This document shows positions 14,371 through 22,217 of a DNA stretch of 44,751 nucleotides, in pieces (the stretch's first letter is position 1; every line of letters starts with the position of its first letter). The notes under the pieces were generated by a model. The model was given only the letters and a program-made list of their open reading frames with translations. It was not told where the DNA came from and did not search any database. Both the position numbers and the translations under genes were made by a program. The stretch is taken from assembly GCA_017993025.1 (NCBI GenBank), contig JAGONL010000001.1:1-44751 (forward strand), read 5' to 3'. The stretch is from Candidatus Saccharimonadota bacterium. GTDB lineage: Bacteria; Patescibacteriota; Saccharimonadia; Saccharimonadales; SZUA-47.

Positions 14371-15168
14371 ATGAGCAGGCACAGTTTAATTGAAAGACCA
14401 GGGATGATTGAATGGGATGTGCATGCCACTAAATTGCTAAATGCACCAAATTCAGACCAAACAATAGAAAAGAGACAAGAATTAGCCCAAAAACACGAAG
14501 TGGTTGCCGTATTTTTTGATACAAACGAAATTGCATCACAAGTAGCTATTCACGCAGCAAGAGAAGTAAATACAGGAAGAGCAGCAAGAGCAAAACAAGT
14601 TGTTATGAAAAACGGCGGAAAGCCTTACCATGATGACAAAATTGCTGCAATTAAAAAAATAGACCCAAATATTGTGGTTAAAGAAGACCATATTAGGACT
14701 AGTGCATATGACGGACCAGTATTTGTCGGTGCCCACGTTTTAACAGACAATCCAGACATGCTTCCTCAAACTCTAGAACCAGGAGACGAAGTTGTTTTTA
14801 ACGATGACGGTTTAGATACAGGTGAATCTCTTATGGTGTCCGCAGATTTTGTATATGATAATTATGGAATAACAGACTTCTCAGCTGACACCGCCTTAAC
14901 GAAACAACCAGGGTTAATAATTGCAGGGTTCCGAGAGACAACAGCTTTGTTCTCGACACCTTTTGGTGTATTTGGAGAAGGTTATGGATTTGATAATAAT
15001 GGAAAAAACAGGGAGACTCGCATAGTAGCGGTTTCTTGGAACCAAGATCCTGCGAATTTCGAGAGAGTTGAACATACCTTGGATGTACTAGGCGGTACTG
15101 CCGGTTTTGCTATAGCATCAATTGATGAAATCATAAAATACAACAGAGAAAGACTTAGTTTAAACTAA
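14371..15168 (+). CDS. Hypothetical protein with phosphoribosyltransferase-like segment
   Basis: 265 aa, soluble. The central segment VFNDDGLDTGESL resembles the PRPP loop of type I phosphoribosyltransferases (VxDDxxxTGxT) and is preceded by a strand, FVGAHVLTDNPDMLPQ. The rest (AVFFDTNEIASQVAIHAARE at the front, IIAGFRETTALFSTPFGVFG later) does not match a specific enzyme I know. A PRTase-related fold is possible but uncertain. Upstream a TTTAGT box lies 8 nt before the ATG and there is no Shine-Dalgarno. It is convergent with queA. Confidence 0.6.
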   Translation: MSRHSLIERPGMIEWDVHATKLLNAPNSDQTIEKRQELAQKHEVVAVFFDTNEIASQVAIHAAREVNTGRAARAKQVVMKNGGKPYHDDKIAAIKKIDPNIVVKEDHIRTSAYDGPVFVGAHVLTDNPDMLPQTLEPGDEVVFNDDGLDTGESLMVSADFVYDNYGITDFSADTALTKQPGLIIAGFRETTALFSTPFGVFGEGYGFDNNGKNRETRIVAVSWNQDPANFERVEHTLDVLGGTAGFAIASIDEIIKYNRERLSLN

Positions 15169-15195
15169 TTTGCTAGTCATTGACTACTTAGCAAG

Positions 15196-16335
15196 CTACA
15201 GAATTAACATGGCGTCGCCAAAAGAGTAGAACCTATACTTTTCAGCAATTGCGTGGTCATAAATCCGTTTTAGTTCAGCCTCAGACCCCACAAAAGCCTC
15301 GACCATCAAAAGTAAACTTGTACCAGGTAGATGAAAGTTAGTAATCATACTATTAACAGTCTTAAAGCTATACCCAGGCTGGATAAAAATATCCGTACTG
15401 CTCATCAAATCGCCAGACACAGCCCAGGATTCCAGTGTACGTACAGTTGTCGTACCGACCGCTGTTATGTGTTTTGCACTCAGTAGTTTATCAGCCACCC
15501 CAGGCTTTATCTCATACCATTCAGCATGCAGTTTTCCGGTCTCAAAGTTCACATCTGTCAAACTAGCGAAAGTGCCAAGCCCCACGTGTAATGTTACTTC
15601 CTCTACGTCATGTTCAGTTTTAACCTTTTCAAGTAATTGGTCTGTAAAATGTAGCCCAGCAGTAGGCGCAGCTTTAGACCCCAGTGGTTTAGCATAAATC
15701 GTCTGGTATTCTTCGGCCAGTTTGTCGTTTTGCAGGCATACACTACATACTACTCTTTCTGATTCAGGGGCACCTGAAAGTGACGAGATAGGTGTTTTAT
15801 CTGACTGAGGCGATACTGAAGTATCGGTGATGGAGGAAAAACGACTAGATTGTTGCTTTAGGTGTTCCTGAACTCGAGAGCAGGAGTGTGTGGGGTGTGC
15901 CCTAATGTAAGGTGGCAGGGGGATATGCTCAACGGCTAGCAATCGCTTATCGTCATGTTGGATATTCAGTTTTAGCGTTCTAATTCCATCATCATCAATA
16001 GCAGTCGTCTCCACCGATAGCCATTTATTAATCTCAGACTTTTGGCCAAGTTTAAACTTACTTCCAGGCCTTATTAGCGCCCTAATGGTGTGAGTATCCA
16101 GCTTTTCCAGTACAAATATCTCTGTTTTGCCAGCGTCAAACAACCACCTACAGTTTTCAACCTTAGAGTTATTAACAACTAATGTCGTATCTGGTTTCAA
16201 AAATTTAGGCAGTTCAGAAAAAACCGTATCAATTATAGTTTTATCAGCACGTGAATATACCAGTAACCTAGCAGAATCGCGAGGGTGGGCAGGCTCCTGA
16301 GCAATCAGCTCCTTAGGCAATTCAAAATCAATCAT
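15196..16335 (-). CDS. queA: S-adenosylmethionine:tRNA ribosyltransferase-isomerase QueA
   Basis: QueA transfers and rearranges the ribosyl group of SAM onto preQ1 at tRNA position 34, giving epoxyqueuosine. Family blocks are present in order: MIDFELPKELIAQEPAHPRD, VVNNSKV, IPLPPYI, EEYQTIYA, APTAGLHFT, VTLHVGLGTF, HAEWYEI, GTTTVRTLESW, FIQPGYSFK and TNFHLPGTSLLLMVEAF. The protein is 379 aa, about 25-30 more than usual. Most of the excess lies between IPLPPYI (residue 144) and EEYQTIYA (208), where the family normally has about ten residues. That stretch is low-complexity, contains VVCSVC, and is encoded by a palindromic DNA insert. The frame is intact and the catalytic blocks are untouched, so the enzyme should be active. 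A remnant of a second queA start lies at 18834-18908. Confidence 0.93.
   Translation of the reverse strand: MIDFELPKELIAQEPAHPRDSARLLVYSRADKTIIDTVFSELPKFLKPDTTLVVNNSKVENCRWLFDAGKTEIFVLEKLDTHTIRALIRPGSKFKLGQKSEINKWLSVETTAIDDDGIRTLKLNIQHDDKRLLAVEHIPLPPYIRAHPTHSCSRVQEHLKQQSSRFSSITDTSVSPQSDKTPISSLSGAPESERVVCSVCLQNDKLAEEYQTIYAKPLGSKAAPTAGLHFTDQLLEKVKTEHDVEEVTLHVGLGTFASLTDVNFETGKLHAEWYEIKPGVADKLLSAKHITAVGTTTVRTLESWAVSGDLMSSTDIFIQPGYSFKTVNSMITNFHLPGTSLLLMVEAFVGSEAELKRIYDHAIAEKYRFYSFGDAMLIL
15763..15872. repeat. In-frame palindromic insertion inside queA
   Basis: The outer arms are CTTTAGGTGTTCCTGAA (15856-15872) and TTCAGGGGCACCTGAAAG (15763-15780), which pair with few mismatches. An inner perfect hairpin, CGATACT/AGTATCG, lies at 15811-15826. 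The insert corresponds to the extra residues of QueA and keeps the reading frame, like the palindromic elements found inside Rickettsia genes. No second copy was found in this window. Confidence 0.6.
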
Positions 16336-16372
16336 CCACTACTTTATAACAGATTAGATTGAACATAATCTA

Positions 16373-16401
16373 TTGACTTATATACCATTTTGTTATATTA
16401 A
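16373..16401 (+). promoter_or_regulatory. Promoter of the 16409 gene
   Basis: TTGACT (16373-16378), 17 bp, TATTAA (16396-16401), then 7 nt to the ATG at 16409. The upstream in-frame TTG at 16373 is part of the -35 box and so is not the start codon. Confidence 0.7.
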
Positions 16402-16408
16402 TAATTTA

Positions 16409-16885
16409 ATGTATGGAATATTACAAAACTACACCTATGCTGAACAGCTCGGATATAATCCGGAAATAGTTAAGGGCTATGTAGTCGGACTTCAGAGGAA
16501 TAATCATGGCGTATATATTTTTGATGTTGCCGCAGCTAGGGCACCTCACCACGGGTATGTTGAAAGCCTAACAGGATTTGTCGCTTTAGAAGTAGATATT
16601 GGTGCCAATATTGATTCTCCTTACCCTGTTACAGATATAAGCTTCGAAACAGACCCAAATAATCCTCTCTTAATAGAACTATTTACTTACGAAGCCGACC
16701 CGGATGACGATGATTCTGAAATAGTTCTCGGGGTTGCACAAGCGCTTTGGATGGCATTAAAAGGTAAAATTCCTAAGTCAGAAAGCATGAGGTGCAAACA
16801 AGTTTTTGACCAAAATACTACACATAAATCTTGGCTAAACGAAATAGATTTTCTTGGCAAGATAAAAGCAGAAGAACAATTTTAG
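16409..16885 (+). CDS. Hypothetical protein, cargo beside queA
   Basis: 158 aa, soluble and acidic, starting MYGILQNYTYAEQLGYNPEI. The middle is strand-rich (GYVVGLQRNNHGVYIFDVA, GFVALEVDIGANI) and a short acidic run (DPDDDDSE) precedes a C-terminal helix. I recognise no family and see no catalytic motif. The start is fixed by the promoter: the -10 ends 7 nt before this ATG and no Shine-Dalgarno exists. It is followed by the 599-aa gene on the same strand with that gene's own promoter. Both lie between queA and the queA remnant at 18834. Confidence 0.65.
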   Translation: MYGILQNYTYAEQLGYNPEIVKGYVVGLQRNNHGVYIFDVAAARAPHHGYVESLTGFVALEVDIGANIDSPYPVTDISFETDPNNPLLIELFTYEADPDDDDSEIVLGVAQALWMALKGKIPKSESMRCKQVFDQNTTHKSWLNEIDFLGKIKAEEQF

Positions 16886-16932
16886 TTTCTATTGTGTTTC
16901 TATAACCAAAGATAAAAAAATACGACAAGCTA

Positions 16933-16961
16933 TTGACTTTATTGTAATTATGTGCTATTAT
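16933..16961 (+). promoter_or_regulatory. Promoter of the 16968 gene
   Basis: TTGACT (16933-16938), 17 bp, TATTAT (16956-16961), then 6 nt to ATG at 16968. An ATG also lies at 16965, only 3 nt from the -10, which is too close for a leaderless start. Confidence 0.7.
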
Positions 16962-16967
16962 AGAATG

Positions 16968-18767
16968 ATGAATAGTCCCCAGAATACTCTTTTTTACTTA
17001 GATTTTGCGACAATTGAAGCAAGAGACACACTTTGTGCTGAAGTCAGCAAAAGACTCGACCCAGATAATTCAAGGCTACGCCAAGATCCAGATTTTTCAC
17101 TATTGGGTCAGCAAATGGTCGTAAGAGCGCTTGAACTTAAGCCAGTAGACATAGTAATTCTTACAGAAGATGCCAAACGAGACGAAGATTCAGATGATTT
17201 TAGAAAACAACAAAGGTCTGCTGAGCTTACTAACGGTATTGTCCAGGCAAGAGAATTCCAACCCTCATTAGTTGTATTAAATTCACTTAATAGAATAACC
17301 AGAAATGACATATCAGGTGATCTAAACCTTGAACTAGCACGAGGATATAGCGAAATTGCATTGCGAACTGGAAAAACCGGTCCTGAAAGCATTTTCTTGC
17401 AACGCGCAAACGAAAACGCACTAGTGGCTATTGTAAAAATGACTGATCAACATGATACCGAAAAATTGATAGAAATATCTAAAGAAGCTTACTTGACAGA
17501 TTTTGTAGCGACAAAAGTAAAATTAGCTTTGCTTTCAATGAGCGACTATGACCAGGTAAGGGACGATCACGACCAATCAGCAGAAGAAATCTACCAAGAG
17601 CTAAAGCCAGGTTTTACTGAAATTGTGAGTCAACCAGACTTCATTAAGTCCGATTTAGACAAGAAATTATTCACTCAATTTATAGAAAGCACAGTCGAAA
17701 GTAGGCTAGATCATTTTGAAGAACTACTAGAACTTATTGAAAAGGCTCTAGACGAAGATAGTATATTCAACTACGCTATCAAACGACTATACGAAGCAAC
17801 CATGGAGAGTGCTATTTTCAGAGGCTCAAAAATGCTACTTGATGCAGAAAAAACAATTGAAAGAATAAAAAGCCCTAATACTCTAAATTTCTATTTACTG
17901 GACCTACACGCAAAATACGAACTTAACGAGAGGCTGAGGAGTGAAGCAGGCGAAGCACCACAAGAGCCGTTCTATGTCCAGGCTCTTGATGTAATGGATA
18001 AAGTTAGGCTAAATACTGATAGAAACAGCATATACTATGGAGATGATGCAGACTTTGTAAATGTCGTAATAGAGGATATCGCACGGCACAATGACCTAGA
18101 TGCTTTTACCAGATTTACTGAATCAGATGTTCGAAAATTTATAAACGCTGGATACTCTCAAAATATTCTTTTTGAAAAACTACTTTCTTTTGGTGATATA
18201 GATGTTGCAAACGAAATCCTACCTGTTATTGTAAAAAACCTTCAAAACGATTTACTGATCAGGTTCTCACAAACTGCATCAGAAATGGGCAGAACAGATT
18301 TGTGTAATAATGCATTTAATTTGGCTGGTGGCAAGAGATTAAGGGCAGAACTTCACGGAATTTTAATGGATTCAAAAAAAGACGATGTTTCGGGAGTTGT
18401 AAAAAGTCTTGAAGACCGAACTGTACCTGCATTATCTAGAGTCAAGAACTACCTAACTTTCAGAGCAGATAATGAAGCCGTAGATATCCCAGATTCAACA
18501 ATCATCAAGATGATTGAGCAGTGCGATCAAAAATCAAAAGGTGCACTAAGGCCACTTATGGAAGTCGCCAAAATTGGCTTCATAAAAGAGAGTCTAGCCG
18601 TAGTCTTAGCAGTATTTCCTAAACTAAACGATGAATTTAGAATTAATGCTCTATTAGTTACACGTCACTCGCACCCAGATTGGGTTGAACAGATGCTGTT
18701 AGTTTCTGATGCTAAAACAGCTAAAGGCTACTATGAAATTCTAGAATCACTAGGCTTGTCGAAATAA
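16968..18767 (+). CDS. Large helical protein, unknown function
   Basis: 599 aa, soluble, acidic and nearly all alpha-helical beyond residue 150. The N-terminal 120 residues look like a small alpha/beta domain (NTLFYLDFATIEARDTLC ... PVDIVILTEDAKRDEDSDDF). The remainder consists of repeated helical pairs without a fixed repeat sequence, like HEAT or TPR-type solenoids (for example ENALVAIVKMTDQHDTEKLI). There is no nuclease, helicase or ATPase motif. The start at 16968 follows from the promoter position. A terminator follows at 18813. It is probably part of a mobile or accessory insert with the 158-aa gene before it. Confidence 0.65.
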   Translation: MNSPQNTLFYLDFATIEARDTLCAEVSKRLDPDNSRLRQDPDFSLLGQQMVVRALELKPVDIVILTEDAKRDEDSDDFRKQQRSAELTNGIVQAREFQPSLVVLNSLNRITRNDISGDLNLELARGYSEIALRTGKTGPESIFLQRANENALVAIVKMTDQHDTEKLIEISKEAYLTDFVATKVKLALLSMSDYDQVRDDHDQSAEEIYQELKPGFTEIVSQPDFIKSDLDKKLFTQFIESTVESRLDHFEELLELIEKALDEDSIFNYAIKRLYEATMESAIFRGSKMLLDAEKTIERIKSPNTLNFYLLDLHAKYELNERLRSEAGEAPQEPFYVQALDVMDKVRLNTDRNSIYYGDDADFVNVVIEDIARHNDLDAFTRFTESDVRKFINAGYSQNILFEKLLSFGDIDVANEILPVIVKNLQNDLLIRFSQTASEMGRTDLCNNAFNLAGGKRLRAELHGILMDSKKDDVSGVVKSLEDRTVPALSRVKNYLTFRADNEAVDIPDSTIIKMIEQCDQKSKGALRPLMEVAKIGFIKESLAVVLAVFPKLNDEFRINALLVTRHSHPDWVEQMLLVSDAKTAKGYYEILESLGLSK

Positions 18768-18812
18768 TTGCTATTTGATAGTTGCCAGTATTTATCCCGG
18801 CCGATATTGGGT

Positions 18813-18846
18813 GTTTAGTTCAGGCGTAGAATACTAAACTTTTTTT
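18813..18846 (+). terminator. Terminator of the 16968-18767 gene
   Basis: GTTTAGT (18813-18819) pairs with ACTAAAC (18833-18839), followed by seven T. The T-run overlaps the stop of the queA remnant on the other strand. Confidence 0.65.
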
Positions 18847-18908
18847 GTTGCTCGTGGGCTAGCCGGCTCCTGAGCTATCAGCTCATTTGGGAGTTCAAAA
18901 TCTATCAT
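18834..18908 (-). pseudogene. Remnant of a second queA 5' end
   Basis: On the minus strand the frame reads MIDFELPNELIAQEPASPRA, then four residues and a stop. The first 19 residues match the start of the intact QueA at 16335 with few changes, but the DNA differs at many third positions, so this is not a fresh duplication. The rest of the gene is missing. It may be the displaced original end of queA left when the cargo genes at 16409-18767 were inserted, or a piece of a donor queA. A 24-aa peptide could still be made, but nothing suggests that it is. Confidence 0.75.
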
Positions 18909-19027
18909 TGTGTTATGCATATTATAATAAAGTAACGGTAAAAATAGTAATTAGTTTTTCAAGATAGTTGTAATCTAAGGCACTTTAAAGTGGCCATTAT
19001 TTCAAATAAAGTCTTGAGGCTTGCAAG

Positions 19028-19978
19028 TTATGATACCTGTGAATTAGCAGGCGGTAAGTTTATAGATTCTGGCGGTAGCTGTTTAATGATTCTTTGCAGT
19101 CGTGTGTATAGTCCGCCTTCATGACACAAATAGCTTCCGCTTTTATATATATAAGTTGGAGATATGTAATCATACCCATCGCGTCCACCGGGATCTGTTA
19201 AGACCTTATTACTCCACGCAAAGACTTGTCCGTCACCAATCACCAGCGGTCTTGAGTAATGCCCTTCAGAGCCATTTATTTTCATATGGTCTGCATGTTG
19301 CTTATCGAGAGTTGTAGTATCTTTAGGTACGTCATTCACAGCTTTAGTTACAACCCACTGCCCTAGTAAGTACGCATCTTTACTGACAGCAACTCGTTCG
19401 TCAACTTCTCTAAGCAGACCGTCAGTACATAAATATACTTTTTTTGTATTTGTAGGGTCAAGGTCGATTGCACTGTTGTCATGTCTATAATTAGCAGTAA
19501 CCACACTCGACATTCCGTTTCTTCCAAATTGGACGCCACCAAGTACCCTAGCTCCTAATAAATAACCCGATGGCGCAGGTACGGATCTTGCCTCCTCAAA
19601 AATTTTATTTCTTGTTAGCCCAAACCATCTACGCTCAGTAACTTGGAGTCTTTTTTCTTCACTGACTAGCGCTTTAGCTCCTGGTAACCCAGCACTTCGC
19701 ATTGCATTTAGAAAATTAGCAATAAGATCAACTTCATCACCACTGAATATTTCAGCTGGGTCGGTTCCTGAAAATAAGTGGTATTCATCAAGCCACTCCT
19801 GGTGGCAGCTAATTTTTGCCGCAGTGATTGTCTCTAAGTTCTGTCGAATAGCCTCTTCTTCAGCAACACGCTTAGTCTCCGCTAATTGTCTCTCGGCTTC
19901 TTCTTGAGTAGGGTCAATTGGTGGGAGCAGTTGATTAGACATAGCTTGTGCTCTTAGCGCTTCGATAAAGTCTGCCAT
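19028..19978 (-). CDS. Hypothetical protein, paralogue of the 20336 gene
   Basis: 316 aa, no membrane segment. The N-terminal about 65 residues are Glu/Ala/Gln-rich and likely a coiled coil (EEAERQLAETKRVAEEEAIR). Then come a conserved helical block (LFSGTDPAEIFSGDEVDL) and a strand-rich second half with KKVYLCTDGLLREVDERV, YLLGQWVVTKAV and the final GGLYTRLQRIIKQLPPES. All these blocks recur in the 325-aa gene at 20336, so the pair arose by duplication. I do not recognise the family. GAGG precedes the ATG, and a promoter (TTGATT 20037-20042, 17 bp, TATTGT 20014-20019) is conserved in both copies, so these genes have a real 5' leader. Confidence 0.7.
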   Translation of the reverse strand: MADFIEALRAQAMSNQLLPPIDPTQEEAERQLAETKRVAEEEAIRQNLETITAAKISCHQEWLDEYHLFSGTDPAEIFSGDEVDLIANFLNAMRSAGLPGAKALVSEEKRLQVTERRWFGLTRNKIFEEARSVPAPSGYLLGARVLGGVQFGRNGMSSVVTANYRHDNSAIDLDPTNTKKVYLCTDGLLREVDERVAVSKDAYLLGQWVVTKAVNDVPKDTTTLDKQHADHMKINGSEGHYSRPLVIGDGQVFAWSNKVLTDPGGRDGYDYISPTYIYKSGSYLCHEGGLYTRLQRIIKQLPPESINLPPANSQVS

Positions 19979-20013
19979 ATTAAAAACCTCAACAATATTA
20001 TTTAATTATGTTT

Positions 20014-20042
20014 ACAATAACGCAAATTTCATAGAAAATCAA
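20014..20042 (-). promoter_or_regulatory. Conserved promoter of the 19028-19978 gene
   Basis: TTGATT and TATTGT with a 17-bp spacer on the minus strand, inside a 59-bp block (19985-20043) that is closely repeated at 21320-21378 in front of the paralogue. Confidence 0.55.
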
Positions 20043-20083
20043 TCATTATCTTTGTCTATAACAGATAAGAATATTGTTAACGA

Positions 20084-20112
20084 TTGACTTTAATATGTTT
20101 TTATGATATGAT
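20084..20112 (+). promoter_or_regulatory. Promoter of the 63-aa gene
   Basis: TTGACT (20084-20089), 17 bp, TATGAT (20107-20112), then 8 nt to the ATG at 20121. Confidence 0.65.
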
Positions 20113-20120
20113 TAAAAGAT

Positions 20121-20312
20121 ATGGCCACTCTGCCCGACGTAAATCATTATGGAATACCATATTCACCTGAAGATAAGCAGAATCATCTTCGGGTTGTACC
20201 TGTTGAAGCAACAGTGCCTGATGTAATTGAAAGAATAATATCTGCATCACCCAGAGAGACAGTTGCTAGTTTCGCACTTCGCAACGGCATGGATGCTCTT
20301 TTTGAATCTTAA
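20121..20312 (+). CDS. Small 63-aa protein between two paralogues
   Basis: 63 aa: MATLPDVNHYGIPYSPEDKQ and onward to VIERIISASPRETVASFALR and NGMDALFES. The C-terminal half is a predicted helix pair; there is no membrane segment or zinc motif. It has its own good promoter with the -10 8 nt before the ATG and no Shine-Dalgarno, so the mRNA should be leaderless. It is transcribed divergently from the 19028 gene and converges with its paralogue at 20336. It might be a regulator or partner of those genes, but that is only context. Confidence 0.6.
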   Translation: MATLPDVNHYGIPYSPEDKQNHLRVVPVEATVPDVIERIISASPRETVASFALRNGMDALFES

Positions 20313-20335
20313 ATCACCTAGTGCTAGTTTATAAT

Positions 20336-21313
20336 TTACTCGTGAGAAGTGGGTCTCTCAGCTGGTATTTTTATTGATTCTGGAGATAGCCCCTTAATGA
20401 TTCTTAATAGTCTTGTATGTAGCCCTCCATCCTCGAAAGGTAAATAATCAGTATGAGTGATCTCAAATGTTGGACTTTCGTAGTGATATCCGTCTTGTTC
20501 TCCTGAGTTGCTCATATGTCTGTGTCCTTTACCGCATATTTGTCCATCACCGAATATCAATGGATTAGTGTATGAACCTTTGATAACTGACACTCTATTA
20601 TGATTTCTAACTTGTCGATTGAGACTCATTGTACCTTTAGGTACTTCAAGCACTGCCTTAGTTACGGCCCATTGACCAAGAAAGTAAGCTTCTCTATTAA
20701 TAATTACGTTGTCATCGACTTCTCTAAGCATACCGTCAGCACACAAATACACTTTCTTTATTTTTGTACTATCAAAAGAGCTGTATGATCCACTCTCTCC
20801 TTTTTGTTCTCTATATTGAACTGTACCAAGTTCAGCATCTTCTAGTCTACTACCACCTAGCTCGACAGAAGCACCTGCTAATCTTACTCCAAGTAAGTAC
20901 CCCAGCGTGACTGGCAGTGATCTGGTTTCATCAACTGTTATAGTTCTTGTCCTGCCGAACCTTTTTCGTTCAACATCTTGAAGTCTTTTTTCTTCGCTTG
21001 ATAATGCAACTGCACCAGGCAATCCGGCTGAGTGCATAACTGGGAGAAAATTCGCGAGTATTTTTAACTCTGTTTCCGAGAAAATTTCTGCGGGGTTAGT
21101 TCCTGGGAATAAGTGATAATCATTAAGCCACTTTCGGTAATCTCCGATTTTGGCTGCAGTAATAATTTTTAAATTCTGTTCCGCGATAGCTGCCTCGTTG
21201 GCATGCTGTACTTCTGCTAACTGCCTATCTGCCTCGACTTGTTGGGGATCAACTGGCGGGGGTAGCGGGTTGGGTGTGGCTTGAACTCGTAACGCTTCAA
21301 AATAATCTACCAT
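20336..21313 (-). CDS. Hypothetical protein, paralogue of the 19028 gene
   Basis: 325 aa with the same order as the gene at 19028: an Ala/Glu/Gln-rich coiled-coil-like start (PQQVEADRQLAEVQHANEAA), LFPGTNPAEIFSETELKIL, KKVYLCADGMLREVDDNV, YFLGQWAVTKAV and a final GGLHTRLLRIIKGLSPES. Differences are concentrated between about residues 150 and 190 and in the loop before the last block, suggesting a variable surface in a common fold. The function is unknown. GAGG precedes the ATG, and a promoter nearly identical to that of its paralogue (21349-21377) lies upstream. The pair may be a diversifying family, since both copies are intact. Confidence 0.7.
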   Translation of the reverse strand: MVDYFEALRVQATPNPLPPPVDPQQVEADRQLAEVQHANEAAIAEQNLKIITAAKIGDYRKWLNDYHLFPGTNPAEIFSETELKILANFLPVMHSAGLPGAVALSSEEKRLQDVERKRFGRTRTITVDETRSLPVTLGYLLGVRLAGASVELGGSRLEDAELGTVQYREQKGESGSYSSFDSTKIKKVYLCADGMLREVDDNVIINREAYFLGQWAVTKAVLEVPKGTMSLNRQVRNHNRVSVIKGSYTNPLIFGDGQICGKGHRHMSNSGEQDGYHYESPTFEITHTDYLPFEDGGLHTRLLRIIKGLSPESIKIPAERPTSHE

Positions 21314-21348
21314 TCAAAAAACCTCAACAATACTATTTAACTAAATTT

Positions 21349-21377
21349 ACAATAACGCAAATATCATAGAAAATCAA
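21349..21377 (-). promoter_or_regulatory. Conserved promoter of the 20336-21313 gene
   Basis: TTGATT (21372-21377) and TATTGT (21349-21354), 17-bp spacer, minus strand. It is the same as at 20014-20042. Confidence 0.55.
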
Positions 21378-21470
21378 TGTCTGTTTTCGTTCAGACTATA
21401 GCAACACAAAACGGTATAGAATCACTTTTTCTTCTCTAGTTTAGCTTGATTATTAGTTTATAATTATAAT

Positions 21471-21980
21471 ATGAAATCGATAGTTCTAGGCGGTGGATGT
21501 TTTTGGTGCTTAGAAGCCGTATACCAACAGGTACGTGGTGTTGAAAAGATAGTCTCAGGCTACGCCGGTGGCGATTTGCGCAATCCGACTTATGAAAATC
21601 ATGGTACTCATGCAGAGGTAGTTCAAATATCTTATGATGAATCAGTAATAAGCCTCGAAAAACTATTAGAAATCTTTTTCTACGTTCACGACCCAACAAC
21701 AGTCAACCAGCAGGGTAATGACATAGGCACTCAGTACCGGTCAATTATTCTTTGTAACGACCACATAGAATCAGATTTAGCTCGCTCTATTATTAGAGGC
21801 TCACAAGGCTTGTGGCCAAATCCAATAGTCACAGAAGTGACTCTGCTTGAGAAATTCTACCCGGCAGAAGATTATCACCAAGATTTCTATAACCAAAATC
21901 AGAATAATGGCTACTGCCAAGTCATAATCAACCCAAAACTAGCCAAATTTAAAACAAAATTTGCAAAATATCTTCAATAG
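21471..21980 (+). CDS. msrA: Peptide methionine sulfoxide reductase MsrA
   Basis: 169 aa. MsrA reduces methionine-S-sulfoxide in oxidised proteins. The active-site motif GCFWC is at residues 9-13 with the nucleophilic Cys10, and the other family blocks are present: GVEKIVSGYAGG, the NPTYE-x-x-x-T-x-H-A-E-V block, FFYVHDPTTVNQQGNDIGTQYRS (in two segments) and the C-terminal AEDYHQDFY. The length matches the family. A resolving Cys is probably the one in NNGYCQV. TATAAT boxes lie directly before the ATG and no Shine-Dalgarno is seen. The stop codon sits inside the 5' arm of a long hairpin (21977-22140). Confidence 0.95.
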   Translation: MKSIVLGGGCFWCLEAVYQQVRGVEKIVSGYAGGDLRNPTYENHGTHAEVVQISYDESVISLEKLLEIFFYVHDPTTVNQQGNDIGTQYRSIILCNDHIESDLARSIIRGSQGLWPNPIVTEVTLLEKFYPAEDYHQDFYNQNQNNGYCQVIINPKLAKFKTKFAKYLQ

Positions 21981-22140
21981 GACTTTCGCGCTTTTCAATC
22001 GTTACAGATACAGAATTTTAGTGAGCTTTCGTATATACTTCTTTATTCGAGGGCTATCCAAAGATAACGTGAGGATAAAAAGTTAGACGAAAGACGCTAA
22101 AAGCTGTAGGTGTTTGGTTGATAAAGTGCGAAAGTCCTAT
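21977..22140 (+). ncRNA. Rod-like structured RNA candidate, about 164 nt
   Basis: The ends pair over 18 bp with one G-U (21977-21994 with 22123-22140). The rod continues with 21995-22000/22116-22121, 22002-22007/22104-22109, 22016-22021/22097-22102 and 22026-22032/22087-22093, leaving small bulges and an apical part of about 50 nt. The shape recalls 6S RNA, but the large central bubble of 6S is not obvious. Alternatives are a palindromic MITE or an elaborate msrA terminator; there is no T-run after the 3' arm. The strand is uncertain because the structure is nearly symmetrical. Confidence 0.5.
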
Positions 22141-22217
22141 GAAGTAAATATGTGTTAAATGTCACACTATTTACTCCTGAGGCTCATGTTATACTCTGTC
22201 AGTAAAGAGGGTAACAA

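Noticed and set aside
18979..18995. CACTTTAAAGTG palindrome as a terminator of the 19028 gene
   Set aside because: A perfect 12-bp palindrome but without a loop or T-run in either direction; too weak to call.
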